Below are positions 52,203 through 60,765 of a stretch of 64,000 bases of DNA, piece by piece; position 1 is the first letter of the stretch, and each line of letters opens with the position of its first letter. Position numbers and translations under genes: made by a program. The notes below the pieces were generated by a model. The model was not told the origin of the DNA. It did no database searches and saw nothing but the letters and a program-made list of their open reading frames with translations. The stretch comes from Klebsiella oxytoca NBRC 105695 (GTDB taxonomy: Bacteria > Pseudomonadota > Gammaproteobacteria > Enterobacterales > Enterobacteriaceae), in NCBI RefSeq assembly GCF_001598695.1, contig NZ_BCZK01000015.1, positions 62,001 to 126,000 on the forward strand. Reading direction: 5' to 3'.

Positions 52203-52279
52203 GCATCCGTAGCTCAGCTGGATAGAGTACTCGGCTACGAACCGAGCGGTCGGAGGTTCGAATCCTCCCGGATGCACCA
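52203..52279 (+). tRNA. tRNA-Arg (ACG), copy 3
   Basis: 77-nt tRNA-Arg, anticodon ACG, encoded CCA. It begins exactly 269 bp after copy 2. Confidence 0.97.
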
Positions 52280-52339
52280 TATTCTCCGAGATAGCAGCCA
52301 CGCTGTTGTTTCACGGTCTGCGAGATAATCGCCAGCACC

Positions 52340-52408
52340 AGGGAGGATAACGTTGCTTTAGCAACGGCCCGAAGGGCGAACCGAGTGAGTCATCCTCCCG
52401 GATGCACC
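52340..52408 (+). ncRNA. rtT-like structured spacer element 3
   Basis: Copy of element 2, with the outer stem intact and both inner hairpins conserved. It ends with the tRNA-Arg 3' copy. Confidence 0.55.
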
Positions 52409-52471
52409 CTCTCTTACTTGATACGGCTTTAGCAGCGGTATCAATATCGGCAGTAAAGCAAGTTTCCCGAT

Positions 52472-52548
52472 GCATCCGTAGCTCAGCTGGATAGAGTACT
52501 CGGCTACGAACCGAGCGGTCGGAGGTTCGAATCCTCCCGGATGCACCA
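52472..52548 (+). tRNA. tRNA-Arg (ACG), copy 4
   Basis: 77-nt tRNA-Arg, anticodon ACG, encoded CCA. It begins exactly 269 bp after copy 3 and is the last tRNA of the array. Confidence 0.97.
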
Positions 52549-52608
52549 TATTCTCCGAGATAACAGCCACGCGGTTGTTTCATGGTCTGCGAGATGATCG
52601 CCAGCACC

Positions 52609-52677
52609 AGGGAGGATAACGTTGCTTTAGCAACGGCCCGCAGGGCGAACCGAGTGAGTCATGCTCCCGGATGCACC
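52609..52677 (+). ncRNA. rtT-like structured spacer element 4 (degenerate)
   Basis: Terminal copy. The 3' arm reads ATGCTCCC, which breaks one pair of the outer stem, and one hairpin loop has changed (GCCC-GCA-GGGC). After it the repeat similarity stops. Confidence 0.5.
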
Positions 52678-52852
52678 TATTCTCTTCATAATAAATATTC
52701 TTCAGTTCCTCCTCCTTATCTCAAGCATGTTAAGCGCAATAATTCACCTTATTCTTCAGCACTTTTTTCATTGGCAACTCCCTCTTTCCACTATAATTTA
52801 TTCCTGTATATCGATCTGATTTTGGGTGAGATAAGTGCAAGGAGAGAAATCC

Positions 52853-53167
52853 ATGAAATGGTTCAAAGCAATAACTGCGTTTTGCGCGACGCTGCTGGTG
52901 GCCGTATCGCTGGCGGGCTGTGCCGGTTCGTCCACAAAGGAGAGTACCGGTGGTTACATTGACGATACCGTCATTACGACTAAAGTAAAAACCGCGCTCT
53001 TCAATGACAAAGAGATAAAGTCTTCAGAAATTAGCGTCCAGACCTTTAAAGGTCGCGTACAGCTCAGCGGCTTTGTCTCATCCGCAGACAGCGCTAAACG
53101 TGCGGTCGAAGTCACGAGAAAAGTGCAGGGCGTTCGCGTGGTTGAGAACGATTTAAGAATCAAATAA
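52853..53167 (+). CDS. Small BON-domain lipoprotein
   Basis: Predicted lipoprotein (104 aa) with signal peptide and lipobox SLAGC-AGSS. A BON domain follows (about 34-104: YIDDTVITTKVKTALF, VQLSGFVSSADSAKRAVEV), found in OsmY-like envelope proteins that bind phospholipid. The start ATG 52853 has AAGGAGAG upstream. A terminator follows, so it is a single-gene unit. Exact role unknown. Confidence 0.85.
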   Translation: MKWFKAITAFCATLLVAVSLAGCAGSSTKESTGGYIDDTVITTKVKTALFNDKEIKSSEISVQTFKGRVQLSGFVSSADSAKRAVEVTRKVQGVRVVENDLRIK

Positions 53168-53192
53168 TCGCAGCAGACTGCACTGTTATTAG

Positions 53193-53216
53193 CAAGGGCG
53201 CCACAGAGCGCCCTTG
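53193..53216 (+). terminator. Terminator after BON lipoprotein gene
   Basis: CAAGGGCGC (53193-53201) pairs perfectly with GCGCCCTTG (53208-53216). The T tract is short. Confidence 0.65.
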
Positions 53217-53294
53217 TTGCATCTACCGCTGGCAGCGACAAACCTGACCTTTTGCGTTACAGTAACACCTCCTTAACCGGTTGATGAGAAGACG

Positions 53295-53861
53295 ATGTAC
53301 GAACGTTATGCAGGACTGATTTTTGATATGGATGGCACGATCCTCGATACCGAGCCGACGCATCGTAAGGCATGGGACGAGGTTCTGGGACGTTACGGCA
53401 TGCGTTTCGATATGCAGGCCATGGTCGCGCTTAACGGATCTCCAACCTGGCGGATTGCTCAGGCCATTATTGAATTAAATCAGGCTGATTTAGATCCTCA
53501 TCTTCTGGCGCAGGAAAAAACTGCCGCTGTGAAAGCGATGCTGCTTGATAGCGTCCGTCCTTTACCGCTTATTGAGGTGGTCAAAGAGTGGCACGGTCGT
53601 CGTCCGATGTCAGTCGGTACCGGCAGCGAGAGCGCCGTTGCTGAAGCGCTGCTGGCTCATCTGGGTCTGCGTCACTACTTCTCGGCGGTGGTTGCCGCGG
53701 ATCATGTCGCCAACCATAAACCCGCACCTGATACTTTCTTACTTTGCGCAGAGCGCATGGGCGTTGCGGCGGAGAAGTGCGTGGTCTTTGAAGATGCGGA
53801 CTTCGGGCTGCAGGCGGCGAAGCGCGCCGGAATGGATGCCGTGGACGTGCGATTGCTGTGA
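53295..53861 (+). CDS. yqaB: Fructose-1-phosphate/6-phosphogluconate phosphatase YqaB
   Basis: HAD-superfamily phosphatase (188 aa) with the nucleophile motif DMDGTILDTEP (Asp11/Asp13) and motif DADFGLQAAKRAGM near the end. It overlaps yqaA by 4 bp. Confidence 0.93.
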   Translation: MYERYAGLIFDMDGTILDTEPTHRKAWDEVLGRYGMRFDMQAMVALNGSPTWRIAQAIIELNQADLDPHLLAQEKTAAVKAMLLDSVRPLPLIEVVKEWHGRRPMSVGTGSESAVAEALLAHLGLRHYFSAVVAADHVANHKPAPDTFLLCAERMGVAAEKCVVFEDADFGLQAAKRAGMDAVDVRLL

Positions 53862-54286
53862 GCGACTCGCTGTCGCTGATATCGCTGTTTGCCAGTAGCT
53901 TTCTAAGCGCAACGCTGCTTCCCGGCAACTCGGAAGTGGTGTTGATCGCCATGCTGCTGGCGGGGGTTAGCCAGCCGTGGTTACTGGTTTTAATAGCAAT
54001 AATCGGTAATAGCCTTGGAGGGGTAACTAACGTTATTCTGGGGCGCCTGTTTCCGCTGCGCAAGACATCGCGCTGGCAGGAGAAGGCGACCGGCTGGCTG
54101 AGGCGCTACGGCGCGGTCACGCTATTATTAAGCTGGGCGCCTGTTATAGGCGATTTGCTGTGTTTACTGGCGGGATGGATGCGCATTTCCTGGGGACCAG
54201 TGCTCTTTTTTTTATGCCTTGGCAAAGCATTACGCTATATCGTCGTTGCGGCGATAACGCTTCAGGGCATGACGTGGTGGCACTAA
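53858..54286 (+). CDS. yqaA: Inner-membrane protein YqaA (DedA/SNARE-associated type)
   Basis: Membrane protein (142 aa) with four or five hydrophobic helices and the family motif LLPGNSEVVLIAMLLAG. The GTG start overlaps the yqaB stop. Function not established. Confidence 0.9.
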   Translation: MSDSLSLISLFASSFLSATLLPGNSEVVLIAMLLAGVSQPWLLVLIAIIGNSLGGVTNVILGRLFPLRKTSRWQEKATGWLRRYGAVTLLLSWAPVIGDLLCLLAGWMRISWGPVLFFLCLGKALRYIVVAAITLQGMTWWH

Positions 54287-54352
54287 TTGGACTGATTGTT
54301 CAACCATTACAATTATGCTAATTCAAACGATTTCGACAGGCGGGAGGTCAAA

Positions 54353-55909
54353 TTGATCCCGGACGTATCACAGGCGCTGGCCTGGCTGGAAAAAAATCCG
54401 CAGGCGCTGCAGGGTATTCAACGCGGTCTAGAGCGCGAAACGCTGCGCGTCAACGCTGATGGCACGCTGGCCACTACCGGCCATCCGGAAGCACTGGGTT
54501 CAGCGCTGACTCATAAATGGATTACCACCGATTTTGCCGAAGCTTTGCTGGAGTTTATTACGCCGGTTGATGGCGATATTCAGCATATGCTCACCTTCAT
54601 GCGCGATGTTCATCGCTATACCGCGCGCCATATTGGCGACGAGCGGATGTGGCCGCTGAGCATGCCGTGCTATATCGCGCCCGGCCAGGATATTGAGCTG
54701 GCGCAGTACGGCAGCTCAAATATCGGCCGTCTGAAAACGCTGTATCGCGAAGGATTGAAGAATCGCTACGGCGCGCTTATGCAAACGATCTCCGGCGTGC
54801 ACTATAACTTCTCTCTGCCGATGGCTTTCTGGCAGGCCAGGTGCGGCGTCGAGGATGCTGAAAGCGGGAAAGAGGCCATTTCTGCCGGCTATTTCCGATC
54901 TATTCGCAACTACTATCGTTTTGGGTGGGTCATCCCGTACCTGTTCGGCGCTTCCCCGGCTATTTGTTCGTCGTTCCTGCAAGGGAAGCCGACCACGCTG
55001 CCGTTTGAGAAAGCCAGCAACGGCATGTACTACCTGCCTTATGCGACCTCATTGCGCCTGAGCGATCTCGGCTATACCAATAAGTCGCAAAGCAATCTCG
55101 GAATTACGTTTAACGATCTGCATGAGTATGTGGCAGGATTGAAGCGGGCGATTAAAACGCCATCCGAAGAGTATGAGAATATCGGGCTGGAGAAAGACGG
55201 CAAGCGTCTGCAAATTAACAGCAACGTGCTGCAGATCGAAAACGAGCTGTACGCGCCGATTCGGCCGAAACGCGTGACCCGCAGCGGTGAAACGCCTTCC
55301 GACGCGCTGCTGCGCGGCGGCATTGAATATATCGAAGTCCGCTCCCTGGATATCAACCCGTTCTCACCGATTGGCGTTGACGAACAGCAGGTACGTTTCC
55401 TCGATCTGTTTATGGTCTGGTGCGTGCTGGCCGATGCGCCGGAAATGAGCAGCGACGAGCTGCTGTGCACGCGCACTAACTGGAATCGGGTGATTCTGGA
55501 AGGCCGCAAGCCGGGCCTGACGTTGGGTATTGGCTGCGAAACCGCCCAGTACCCGCTGGCTCAGGTCGGCAAAGATCTGTTCCGCGATTTACGCCGCGTG
55601 GCGCAAACGCTGGATAGCATCCACGGATGCCAGGCTTATCAGCAGGCCTGCGATGAGCTGGTCGCCTGCTTTGACAACCCGGAATTAACCTTCTCGGCGC
55701 GCGTTCTGCGTTCTATGCTTGAAGAGGGGATTGGCGGTACCGGCAGAGAGCTGGCCGATCGGTATCGGACGATGCTGCGCGAAGAGCCGCTGGAAATTTT
55801 AAGCGAAGCGGATTTTGCTGCCGAACGCGAAGCGTCGGTACAGCGTCAGAAGAAGGTGGAAGCGGCGGACAGCGAGTCGTTTGAAGCGCTACTGGCGAGG
55901 CATGCGTAG
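54353..55909 (+). CDS. gshA: Glutamate-cysteine ligase
   Basis: GshA (518 aa) makes gamma-glutamylcysteine, the first step to glutathione. The start is the rare TTG at 54353 ([15 protein letters not shown]), as in E. coli, after GGGAGG; an in-frame reading from 54296 adds unrelated residues. Recognisable motifs include [13 protein letters not shown] and [10 protein letters not shown]. Confidence 0.97.
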   Translation: MIPDVSQALAWLEKNPQALQGIQRGLERETLRVNADGTLATTGHPEALGSALTHKWITTDFAEALLEFITPVDGDIQHMLTFMRDVHRYTARHIGDERMWPLSMPCYIAPGQDIELAQYGSSNIGRLKTLYREGLKNRYGALMQTISGVHYNFSLPMAFWQARCGVEDAESGKEAISAGYFRSIRNYYRFGWVIPYLFGASPAICSSFLQGKPTTLPFEKASNGMYYLPYATSLRLSDLGYTNKSQSNLGITFNDLHEYVAGLKRAIKTPSEEYENIGLEKDGKRLQINSNVLQIENELYAPIRPKRVTRSGETPSDALLRGGIEYIEVRSLDINPFSPIGVDEQQVRFLDLFMVWCVLADAPEMSSDELLCTRTNWNRVILEGRKPGLTLGIGCETAQYPLAQVGKDLFRDLRRVAQTLDSIHGCQAYQQACDELVACFDNPELTFSARVLRSMLEEGIGGTGRELADRYRTMLREEPLEILSEADFAAEREASVQRQKKVEAADSESFEALLARHA

Positions 55910-55929
55910 TTTTACGAGCCGTAAAAAAG

Positions 55930-56004
55930 AAAACGGCCACATCACTGTGGCCAAACTTTCATCTCTGATTCAGGGATGATGATGATAATAAATGCGCGTC
56001 TTTC
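55930..56004 (-). ncRNA. micA: Small RNA MicA
   Basis: On the minus strand a transcript beginning GAAAGACGCGCATTTATTATC near 56004 matches MicA (SraD), the Hfq-dependent sRNA that represses ompA and other porins during envelope stress. It ends with the terminator GGCCACA-GTGA-TGTGGCC and a T-rich tail. In E. coli micA lies in the same gshA-luxS gap. The 3' end is approximate. Confidence 0.9.
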
Positions 56005-56010
56005 ATATAC

Positions 56011-56037
56011 TCAGACTCGCTGCCTCAAAAAGAGTTC
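56011..56037 (-). promoter_or_regulatory. Sigma-E-type promoter of micA
   Basis: On the minus strand GAACT (56033-56037) and TCTGA (56011-56015) are 17 bp apart, fitting a sigma-E promoter. The -10 ends 6 bp before the expected MicA start. Confidence 0.8.
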
Positions 56038-56074
56038 ATTTTATTTTTAAAAAAATCACTATCGGAGGTGAAGA

Positions 56075-56590
56075 ATGCCGTTGTTAGATAGTTTCACAGT
56101 CGACCATACCCGAATGGAAGCGCCTGCGGTGCGCGTGGCGAAGAAAATGAACACGCCTCACGGCGATGAAATCACCGTTTTCGATCTGCGATTCTGCGTA
56201 CCAAACCAGGAAGTGATGCCGGAAAGAGGTATTCACACCCTTGAGCACCTGTTTGCCGGCTTTATGCGCGATCACCTGAACGGCAATGGTGTGGAAATTA
56301 TCGACATCTCTCCGATGGGCTGCCGTACCGGGTTCTATATGAGCCTGATCGGTACGCCGGACGAGCAGCGCGTCGCGGATGCCTGGAAAGCGGCGATGGC
56401 CGACGTGCTGAAGGTGAAAGATCAGAACCAGATCCCGGAGCTGAACGTTTACCAGTGCGGAACCTACACCATGCACTCGCTGGAAGAAGCCCAGGAAATC
56501 GCTCGCCATATCATTGAGCGTGATGTCCGCGTCAACAGCAACGACGAGCTGGCGCTGCCGAAAGAAAAACTGCAAGAGCTGCACATCTAG
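56075..56590 (+). CDS. luxS: S-ribosylhomocysteine lyase LuxS
   Basis: LuxS (171 aa) splits S-ribosylhomocysteine to homocysteine and DPD, the precursor of autoinducer-2. The zinc site is HTLEH (His54/His58) plus Cys128 in [10 protein letters not shown]; the catalytic Cys is in MGCRTGFYM. It reads away from micA. Confidence 0.98.
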   Translation: MPLLDSFTVDHTRMEAPAVRVAKKMNTPHGDEITVFDLRFCVPNQEVMPERGIHTLEHLFAGFMRDHLNGNGVEIIDISPMGCRTGFYMSLIGTPDEQRVADAWKAAMADVLKVKDQNQIPELNVYQCGTYTMHSLEEAQEIARHIIERDVRVNSNDELALPKEKLQELHI

Positions 56591-56601
56591 TGCTATCGCT
56601 A

Positions 56602-56626
56602 CGGCCCGGCGAACGCTGCCGGGCCG
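56602..56626 (+). terminator. Terminator-like hairpin after luxS
   Basis: CGGCCCGGC (56602-56610) pairs with GCCGGGCCG (56618-56626). It lies in the short luxS-araC gap and lacks a clear T run. Confidence 0.55.
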
Positions 56627-56644
56627 CAATTCATCAACGCCGCA

Positions 56645-57412
56645 ATGTCGACAACTTTAACCCTCAACTTCCAGCATCGTTCACTGGTGCCCTTTGCCCA
56701 TGATTATGCCCATGGCGATAGCGAACCCTGGCATCAGCACGATTGCGCTCAGCTGTTACATATCCTCAGCGGCGTAGTACGGGTGGAAACCGCGCAGGGT
56801 TATTGGGTTGTGCCGCCGGGGCGAGGCGTCTGGCTTCCCGCCGGTACGCCGCATACGCTACGGATTACCGGCGCGGCGGCTGCGCGAACCCTGTTTATCG
56901 ATCCCCTTGCCCGCGCCGATCTCCCTTCAACCTGCCAGATAGTACAGATCACTCCGCTGCTGCGTGAACTGATTGTCGCGTCGCTGACGCTGGCGGAATC
57001 TTACGCGCCGGGCAGCCGCGATGAACGAATCTACGAACTGATCCTCGATGAGATTCGCGGTATGGCGGTGCTGCCGTTTGGCCTGCCGGAGCCGCAAAGC
57101 GAAGCGCTGCGCCGTTTATGCCAGAAGGTACGAGAAGCGCCAGGAGAGCCGTGGGGCAGCGCCGCGGCGGCGAAAGAGAGCAGCATGAGCGAGCGCACGC
57201 TGAATCGCCATTTTCAGCAGCAGACCACGCTCACCTGGAGCGAGTGGGTGCGCCGGGCGAAGCTGATGGAAGCGCTGGTTCGCCTGGCGCAGGGGCATTC
57301 GGTACTGCGGGTGGCGCTGGATCTCGGCTACGGCAGCCACAGCGCTTTTAGCGCCATGTTTCGCCGGGTGTTAGGCGTGACCCCCAGCGATTACTTCCGC
57401 TCGCCGGAGTGA
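56645..57412 (+). CDS. AraC-family transcriptional regulator
   Basis: Regulator (255 aa) with an N-terminal cupin domain (about 20-100: EPWHQHDCAQLLHILSG, LPAGTPHTLRI) and two C-terminal AraC helix-turn-helix motifs (about 165-255: SSMSERTLNRHFQQQ, VALDLGYGSHSAFSAMFRRVLGVTPS). I do not recognise a named member. It converges on the leuA-like gene with a 22-bp overlap. A direct repeat upstream of that gene is a plausible binding site, so control of leuA is inferred. Confidence 0.85.
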   Translation: MSTTLTLNFQHRSLVPFAHDYAHGDSEPWHQHDCAQLLHILSGVVRVETAQGYWVVPPGRGVWLPAGTPHTLRITGAAAARTLFIDPLARADLPSTCQIVQITPLLRELIVASLTLAESYAPGSRDERIYELILDEIRGMAVLPFGLPEPQSEALRRLCQKVREAPGEPWGSAAAAKESSMSERTLNRHFQQQTTLTWSEWVRRAKLMEALVRLAQGHSVLRVALDLGYGSHSAFSAMFRRVLGVTPSDYFRSPE

Positions 57413-59067
57413 TGGTTTTCGCTCATCGCGTTGCACAGCGCCTGCAGCGAGGCGCGCGCCACGTCGTTATCAATTCCGACCCCCCAACGGCTCTCGCCAT
57501 TCGGGAAGACGCAGCGAATATAGGCCACTGAACGGCTGTCGCTGCGTTCACCCAGGGTGTGCTCATGATAATCTTTAATCACGGAGTTTTGCCTTAACAG
57601 GACGCTCAGCCCGGCGGCGGCGGCGGACAGCAGGCCGTTGCCGCGGCTCTGCAGTCGTCGCGTTTCACCGGCGATGCGCAGGGTAGCCTGCAGAGAAAGC
57701 TGGCCGTCCTGCTGGCTATCGCTTTGGTAATCCAGCAGCGCAAGCGGCGGCTGGGGGAGCAGTCCGTAGCGCGCGCGAAACAGCTGCCATAGCGCATTCT
57801 GGGTCATCTCTTTCCCGTGAGCGTCGGTTTCGTGCTGGACGTGCAGGCTAAAATCCTGCTGCAGCGCACGCGGAAGCTTGAGGCCATGATTCTGTTCAAT
57901 CAGCCATGCGCTCCCGCTTTTGCCGGACTGGCTGTTAACGCGGATCACCGCCTCGTAGCTGCAGCCGATATCCTGCGGATCGATAGGCAGATAGGGCATT
58001 TCCCAGCGTTCGCCGGGCCGGCGGGCATCGAATCCCTTTTTAATGGCATCCTGATGCGAGCCGGAAAAGGCGGTGTAGGCCAGACTGCCCGCCCAGGGAT
58101 GGCGCGGATGAACCGGGATCTGATTGCAGCTTTCGACGATTTCGACCACCCGCTTCATCCCGGAGAATTTGAGCCGGGGATTGACGCCCTGGCTGTAGAG
58201 ATTCATCGCCAGCGTCACCAGGCAGACGTTACCGGTGCGCTCGCCGTTGCCGAACAGGCAGCCTTCGACGCGGTCGGCGCCTGCCATCACCGCCAGCTCC
58301 GCGCTGGCAACGCCGGTACCCCGATCGTTATGCGGATGGACGCTGATGCATACATCGGCGCGGCGCGAAAAGTGACGGCAAAAATGCTCAATTTGATCGG
58401 CATATACGTTGGGCGTGCTCACCTCTACCGTCGCGGGCAGATTGATAATCATCGGCCGTTCGGCGCAGGGCTGCCATATTTCCGCCACCGCCTCGCAAAT
58501 CTCCAGCGCGAATTCCGGCTCGGTGAAGCAAAAGGTTTCCGGAGAGTACTCGTATTGCCAGCGGGTCAGCGGCTGCTGCTCGCACTGCTGACGGATAAGC
58601 CGGGTCGCGCGGGTCGCCAGGTCGATCACCTGCGCTTTGTCCATTCCAAAAACCAGCTCGCGAAACAGCGGCGCGGTGGCGTTATAGAGGTGTACGGTAG
58701 CGCGGTGGGCATCGCGCAGAGCGGCAAACGTACGCAGGATCAAATCCTCCCGCGCCTGGGTCAGTACCTGAATCGTCACATCCTGCGGAATGCGCTGCTC
58801 TTCAATCAGTTGACGTACAAAGTTGAAGTCGGTTTGTGAGGCGGAGGGAAAGGCGACCTCAATCTCTTTAAAACCACACTCCAGCAGTAAATCCCAGAAC
58901 TGCAGCTTGCGCGCGCTATCCATCGGCTCGGCCAGCGCCTGGTTGCCGTCGCGCAGATCGGTAGAGAGCCAGCGCGGGGCGCGGGTTATTTGCTGCTCTG
59001 GCCAGCGGCGGTCAGGCAGGGCGATCGGCGGATAGGGGCGGTATTTTTCACCGGGTTGAGTCAGCAT
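57391..59067 (-). CDS. 2-isopropylmalate synthase, long (type 2) form
   Basis: LeuA-like enzyme (558 aa) condensing 2-oxoisovalerate with acetyl-CoA. The catalytic TIM barrel begins RWLSTDLRDGNQALAEPMD, with metal-binding HPHNDRGTG near residue 245; a C-terminal LeuA dimer/regulatory domain covers about 425-550. Length and the RDGNQAL motif fit the actinobacterial/pseudomonad type rather than the shorter leuABCD type of E. coli. No other leucine gene is nearby. It may be a second isozyme or act in a related homologation. Confidence 0.85.
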   Translation of the reverse strand: MLTQPGEKYRPYPPIALPDRRWPEQQITRAPRWLSTDLRDGNQALAEPMDSARKLQFWDLLLECGFKEIEVAFPSASQTDFNFVRQLIEEQRIPQDVTIQVLTQAREDLILRTFAALRDAHRATVHLYNATAPLFRELVFGMDKAQVIDLATRATRLIRQQCEQQPLTRWQYEYSPETFCFTEPEFALEICEAVAEIWQPCAERPMIINLPATVEVSTPNVYADQIEHFCRHFSRRADVCISVHPHNDRGTGVASAELAVMAGADRVEGCLFGNGERTGNVCLVTLAMNLYSQGVNPRLKFSGMKRVVEIVESCNQIPVHPRHPWAGSLAYTAFSGSHQDAIKKGFDARRPGERWEMPYLPIDPQDIGCSYEAVIRVNSQSGKSGSAWLIEQNHGLKLPRALQQDFSLHVQHETDAHGKEMTQNALWQLFRARYGLLPQPPLALLDYQSDSQQDGQLSLQATLRIAGETRRLQSRGNGLLSAAAAGLSVLLRQNSVIKDYHEHTLGERSDSRSVAYIRCVFPNGESRWGVGIDNDVARASLQALCNAMSENHHSGERK

Positions 59068-59125
59068 GATTTTCTCCTTCTTAGCGGATCTTCATCGTGC
59101 ATGAGGTGGGCAAAAGCGATCTCCA

Positions 59126-59158
59126 GCAAACCGGACATCGACTAGCGCAAACTGGACA
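59126..59158. promoter_or_regulatory. 21-bp-spaced direct repeat upstream of leuA-like gene
   Basis: GCAAACCGGACA (59126-59137) and GCAAACTGGACA (59147-59158) match at 11 of 12 positions with a 21-bp period. Such spacing is typical of AraC-family binding sites. The repeat is about 60-90 bp upstream of the leuA-like start. Confidence 0.55.
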
Positions 59159-59174
59159 ATCTGCGTTTTGGGCA

Positions 59175-59200
59175 ATAAAAAAGGGATCCGCAGATCCCTT
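59175..59200 (-). terminator. Terminator of emrAB
   Basis: AAGGGATC (59181-59188) pairs with GATCCCTT (59193-59200), followed on the minus strand by a run of T. Confidence 0.85.
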
Positions 59201-59211
59201 CAGGGTAAATC

Positions 59212-60750
59212 TTAATGCGCGCCGCCGCCGCCGCCCCCGGCGCTAAACGGCGGTCTGGCAAACCATACCAGCCCGAGCAGAAGGATAAACACCGCCGCCG
59301 AGAACCAGAAAATTTCGTTGGCGGAGATAATCAGCCCCTGGTTGGTAATCTGCTGCGCTATCCAGCCGGATGCCTGCTGTTGCGTCATTCCTAATCCCTG
59401 CAGCTGGTCGTACATCTGCTGGGCGTTGGGATTGTATGGCGTCACCGATTCGGTAAGCTGCGCATGGTGCAGCGCCTCGCGGTTCGTCCACATGGTGGTG
59501 GTAATCGAGGTGCCGATAGACCCCGCCAGCGTACGCGTGAAGTTCGACAGGCTCGACGCCGCCGCCAGCCTTTCCGGCGGCAGGCCGGACAGGGTGATGG
59601 TGGTCAACGGCATAAAGAAGCAGGCCACCGCGAAGCCCTGGATAAACTGCGGCCACGCCGAGGCGCCAAAGTCCATTCCCGGTTCGAAGGTCCATGCGCG
59701 CCAGTAGAAACAGACCGCGTACATGATAAAGCTAAAGGTGACCAGCCGACGCATATCCAGCTTATGCGCAAAGCGGCCGATAATCGGCGACAGGATAACC
59801 GGGATCACCCCGACCGGCGCCGAAGCCAGACCGGCCCAGGTAGCGGTATAGCCGTATACCTCCTGCAATAGCTGCGGCAACAGCACGATAGCGCCGAAGT
59901 AGAGCATATAGGCGAGGCTGATGCACAGGCAGCCGATGGTAAAGTTTCGCGACTTGAAGAGCGACAGATCGACGATGGGGTTGTCGTCGGTTAGCTCCCA
60001 GACGATCAGGAAACTTATCGCCACCACCGCGACAATCGTCAGGATGATGATCTCGTTGGAGGCGAACCAGTCCAGCTCTTTACCCCGGTCGAGCATTACC
60101 TGCAGGCTACCGATACCGATAATCAGCAGCGCCAGGCCCACGCCGTCAATCCGCCGCTGTTCGGTGCGGGTTTCCCGGTTGCGCAGCGTTTGCAGCGTCA
60201 TCACCACCACGGCGATGCCAATCGGCACGTTGATGAAGAAGATCCAGCCCCAGTGGTAGTTGTCGCTGATATAGCCGCCGAGAATCGGGCCGCAAATCGG
60301 CGCGACGATCACCGTCATTGACCACAGCGCCAGCGCGATTGACCGCTTGGCGGGCGGGTAGTTGCTGAGCAGCAGACTTTGCGACAGCGGGATCAGCGGA
60401 CCGGCGACGATCCCCTGTATCACGCGGAAGAAAATCAGCATCGTCAGGCTGTTGGAGACGCCGCAGGCCCAGGAGGCGATAGCGAACGCCACCGTCGACC
60501 AGAGGAATAGCTTCACTTCGCCAACGCGCTTTGCCAGCCAGCCGGTAATCGGAATGGAGATAGCGTTCGCCACCCCAAACGAGGTGATAACCCAAGTCCC
60601 CTGGCTCAACGATGAGCCAAGGTTACCGGCGATGGTGGGGATGGCCACGTTGGCGATGGTGGAATCCAGCACCTGCATAAAGGTCGCGAGCGACAGCGCA
60701 ATGGTCATAATGACCAGCTGCGCGCCTTCCAGCGGTTTTTGCTGTTGCAT
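59212..60750 (-). CDS. emrB: Multidrug efflux MFS permease EmrB
   Basis: Proton-driven DHA2-family exporter (512 aa from ATG 60750, as in E. coli; the GTG at 60759 is less likely). About 14 membrane segments; motif LDSTIANVAIPTIAG in helix 1. It works with EmrA and TolC to expel hydrophobic drugs and uncouplers. The glycine-rich tail AGGGGGGAH is conserved. Confidence 0.96.
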   Translation of the reverse strand: MQQQKPLEGAQLVIMTIALSLATFMQVLDSTIANVAIPTIAGNLGSSLSQGTWVITSFGVANAISIPITGWLAKRVGEVKLFLWSTVAFAIASWACGVSNSLTMLIFFRVIQGIVAGPLIPLSQSLLLSNYPPAKRSIALALWSMTVIVAPICGPILGGYISDNYHWGWIFFINVPIGIAVVVMTLQTLRNRETRTEQRRIDGVGLALLIIGIGSLQVMLDRGKELDWFASNEIIILTIVAVVAISFLIVWELTDDNPIVDLSLFKSRNFTIGCLCISLAYMLYFGAIVLLPQLLQEVYGYTATWAGLASAPVGVIPVILSPIIGRFAHKLDMRRLVTFSFIMYAVCFYWRAWTFEPGMDFGASAWPQFIQGFAVACFFMPLTTITLSGLPPERLAAASSLSNFTRTLAGSIGTSITTTMWTNREALHHAQLTESVTPYNPNAQQMYDQLQGLGMTQQQASGWIAQQITNQGLIISANEIFWFSAAVFILLLGLVWFARPPFSAGGGGGGAH

Positions 60751-60765
60751 TACGCTCACCCCGAA

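Larger units (their letters stand above)
51663..52677 (+). repeat. Tandem tRNA-Arg/spacer array
   Basis: Four units of 269-271 bp, each a tRNA-Arg plus a structured spacer. Units 2 and 3 are almost identical over their full length, which points to unequal recombination or gene conversion. Confidence 0.9.

Noticed and set aside
51754-52607. Several short minus-strand ORFs repeating the motif VHPGGFEPPTARFVAEYSIQLSYGC
   Set aside because: They are antisense translations of the repeated tRNA-Arg genes and spacers, a common source of false proteins.
51663-52677. tRNA array as an integration (att) site with an island
   Set aside because: The duplicated tRNA 3' ends are regular spacer elements; there is no integrase or mobile gene between them or next to them.
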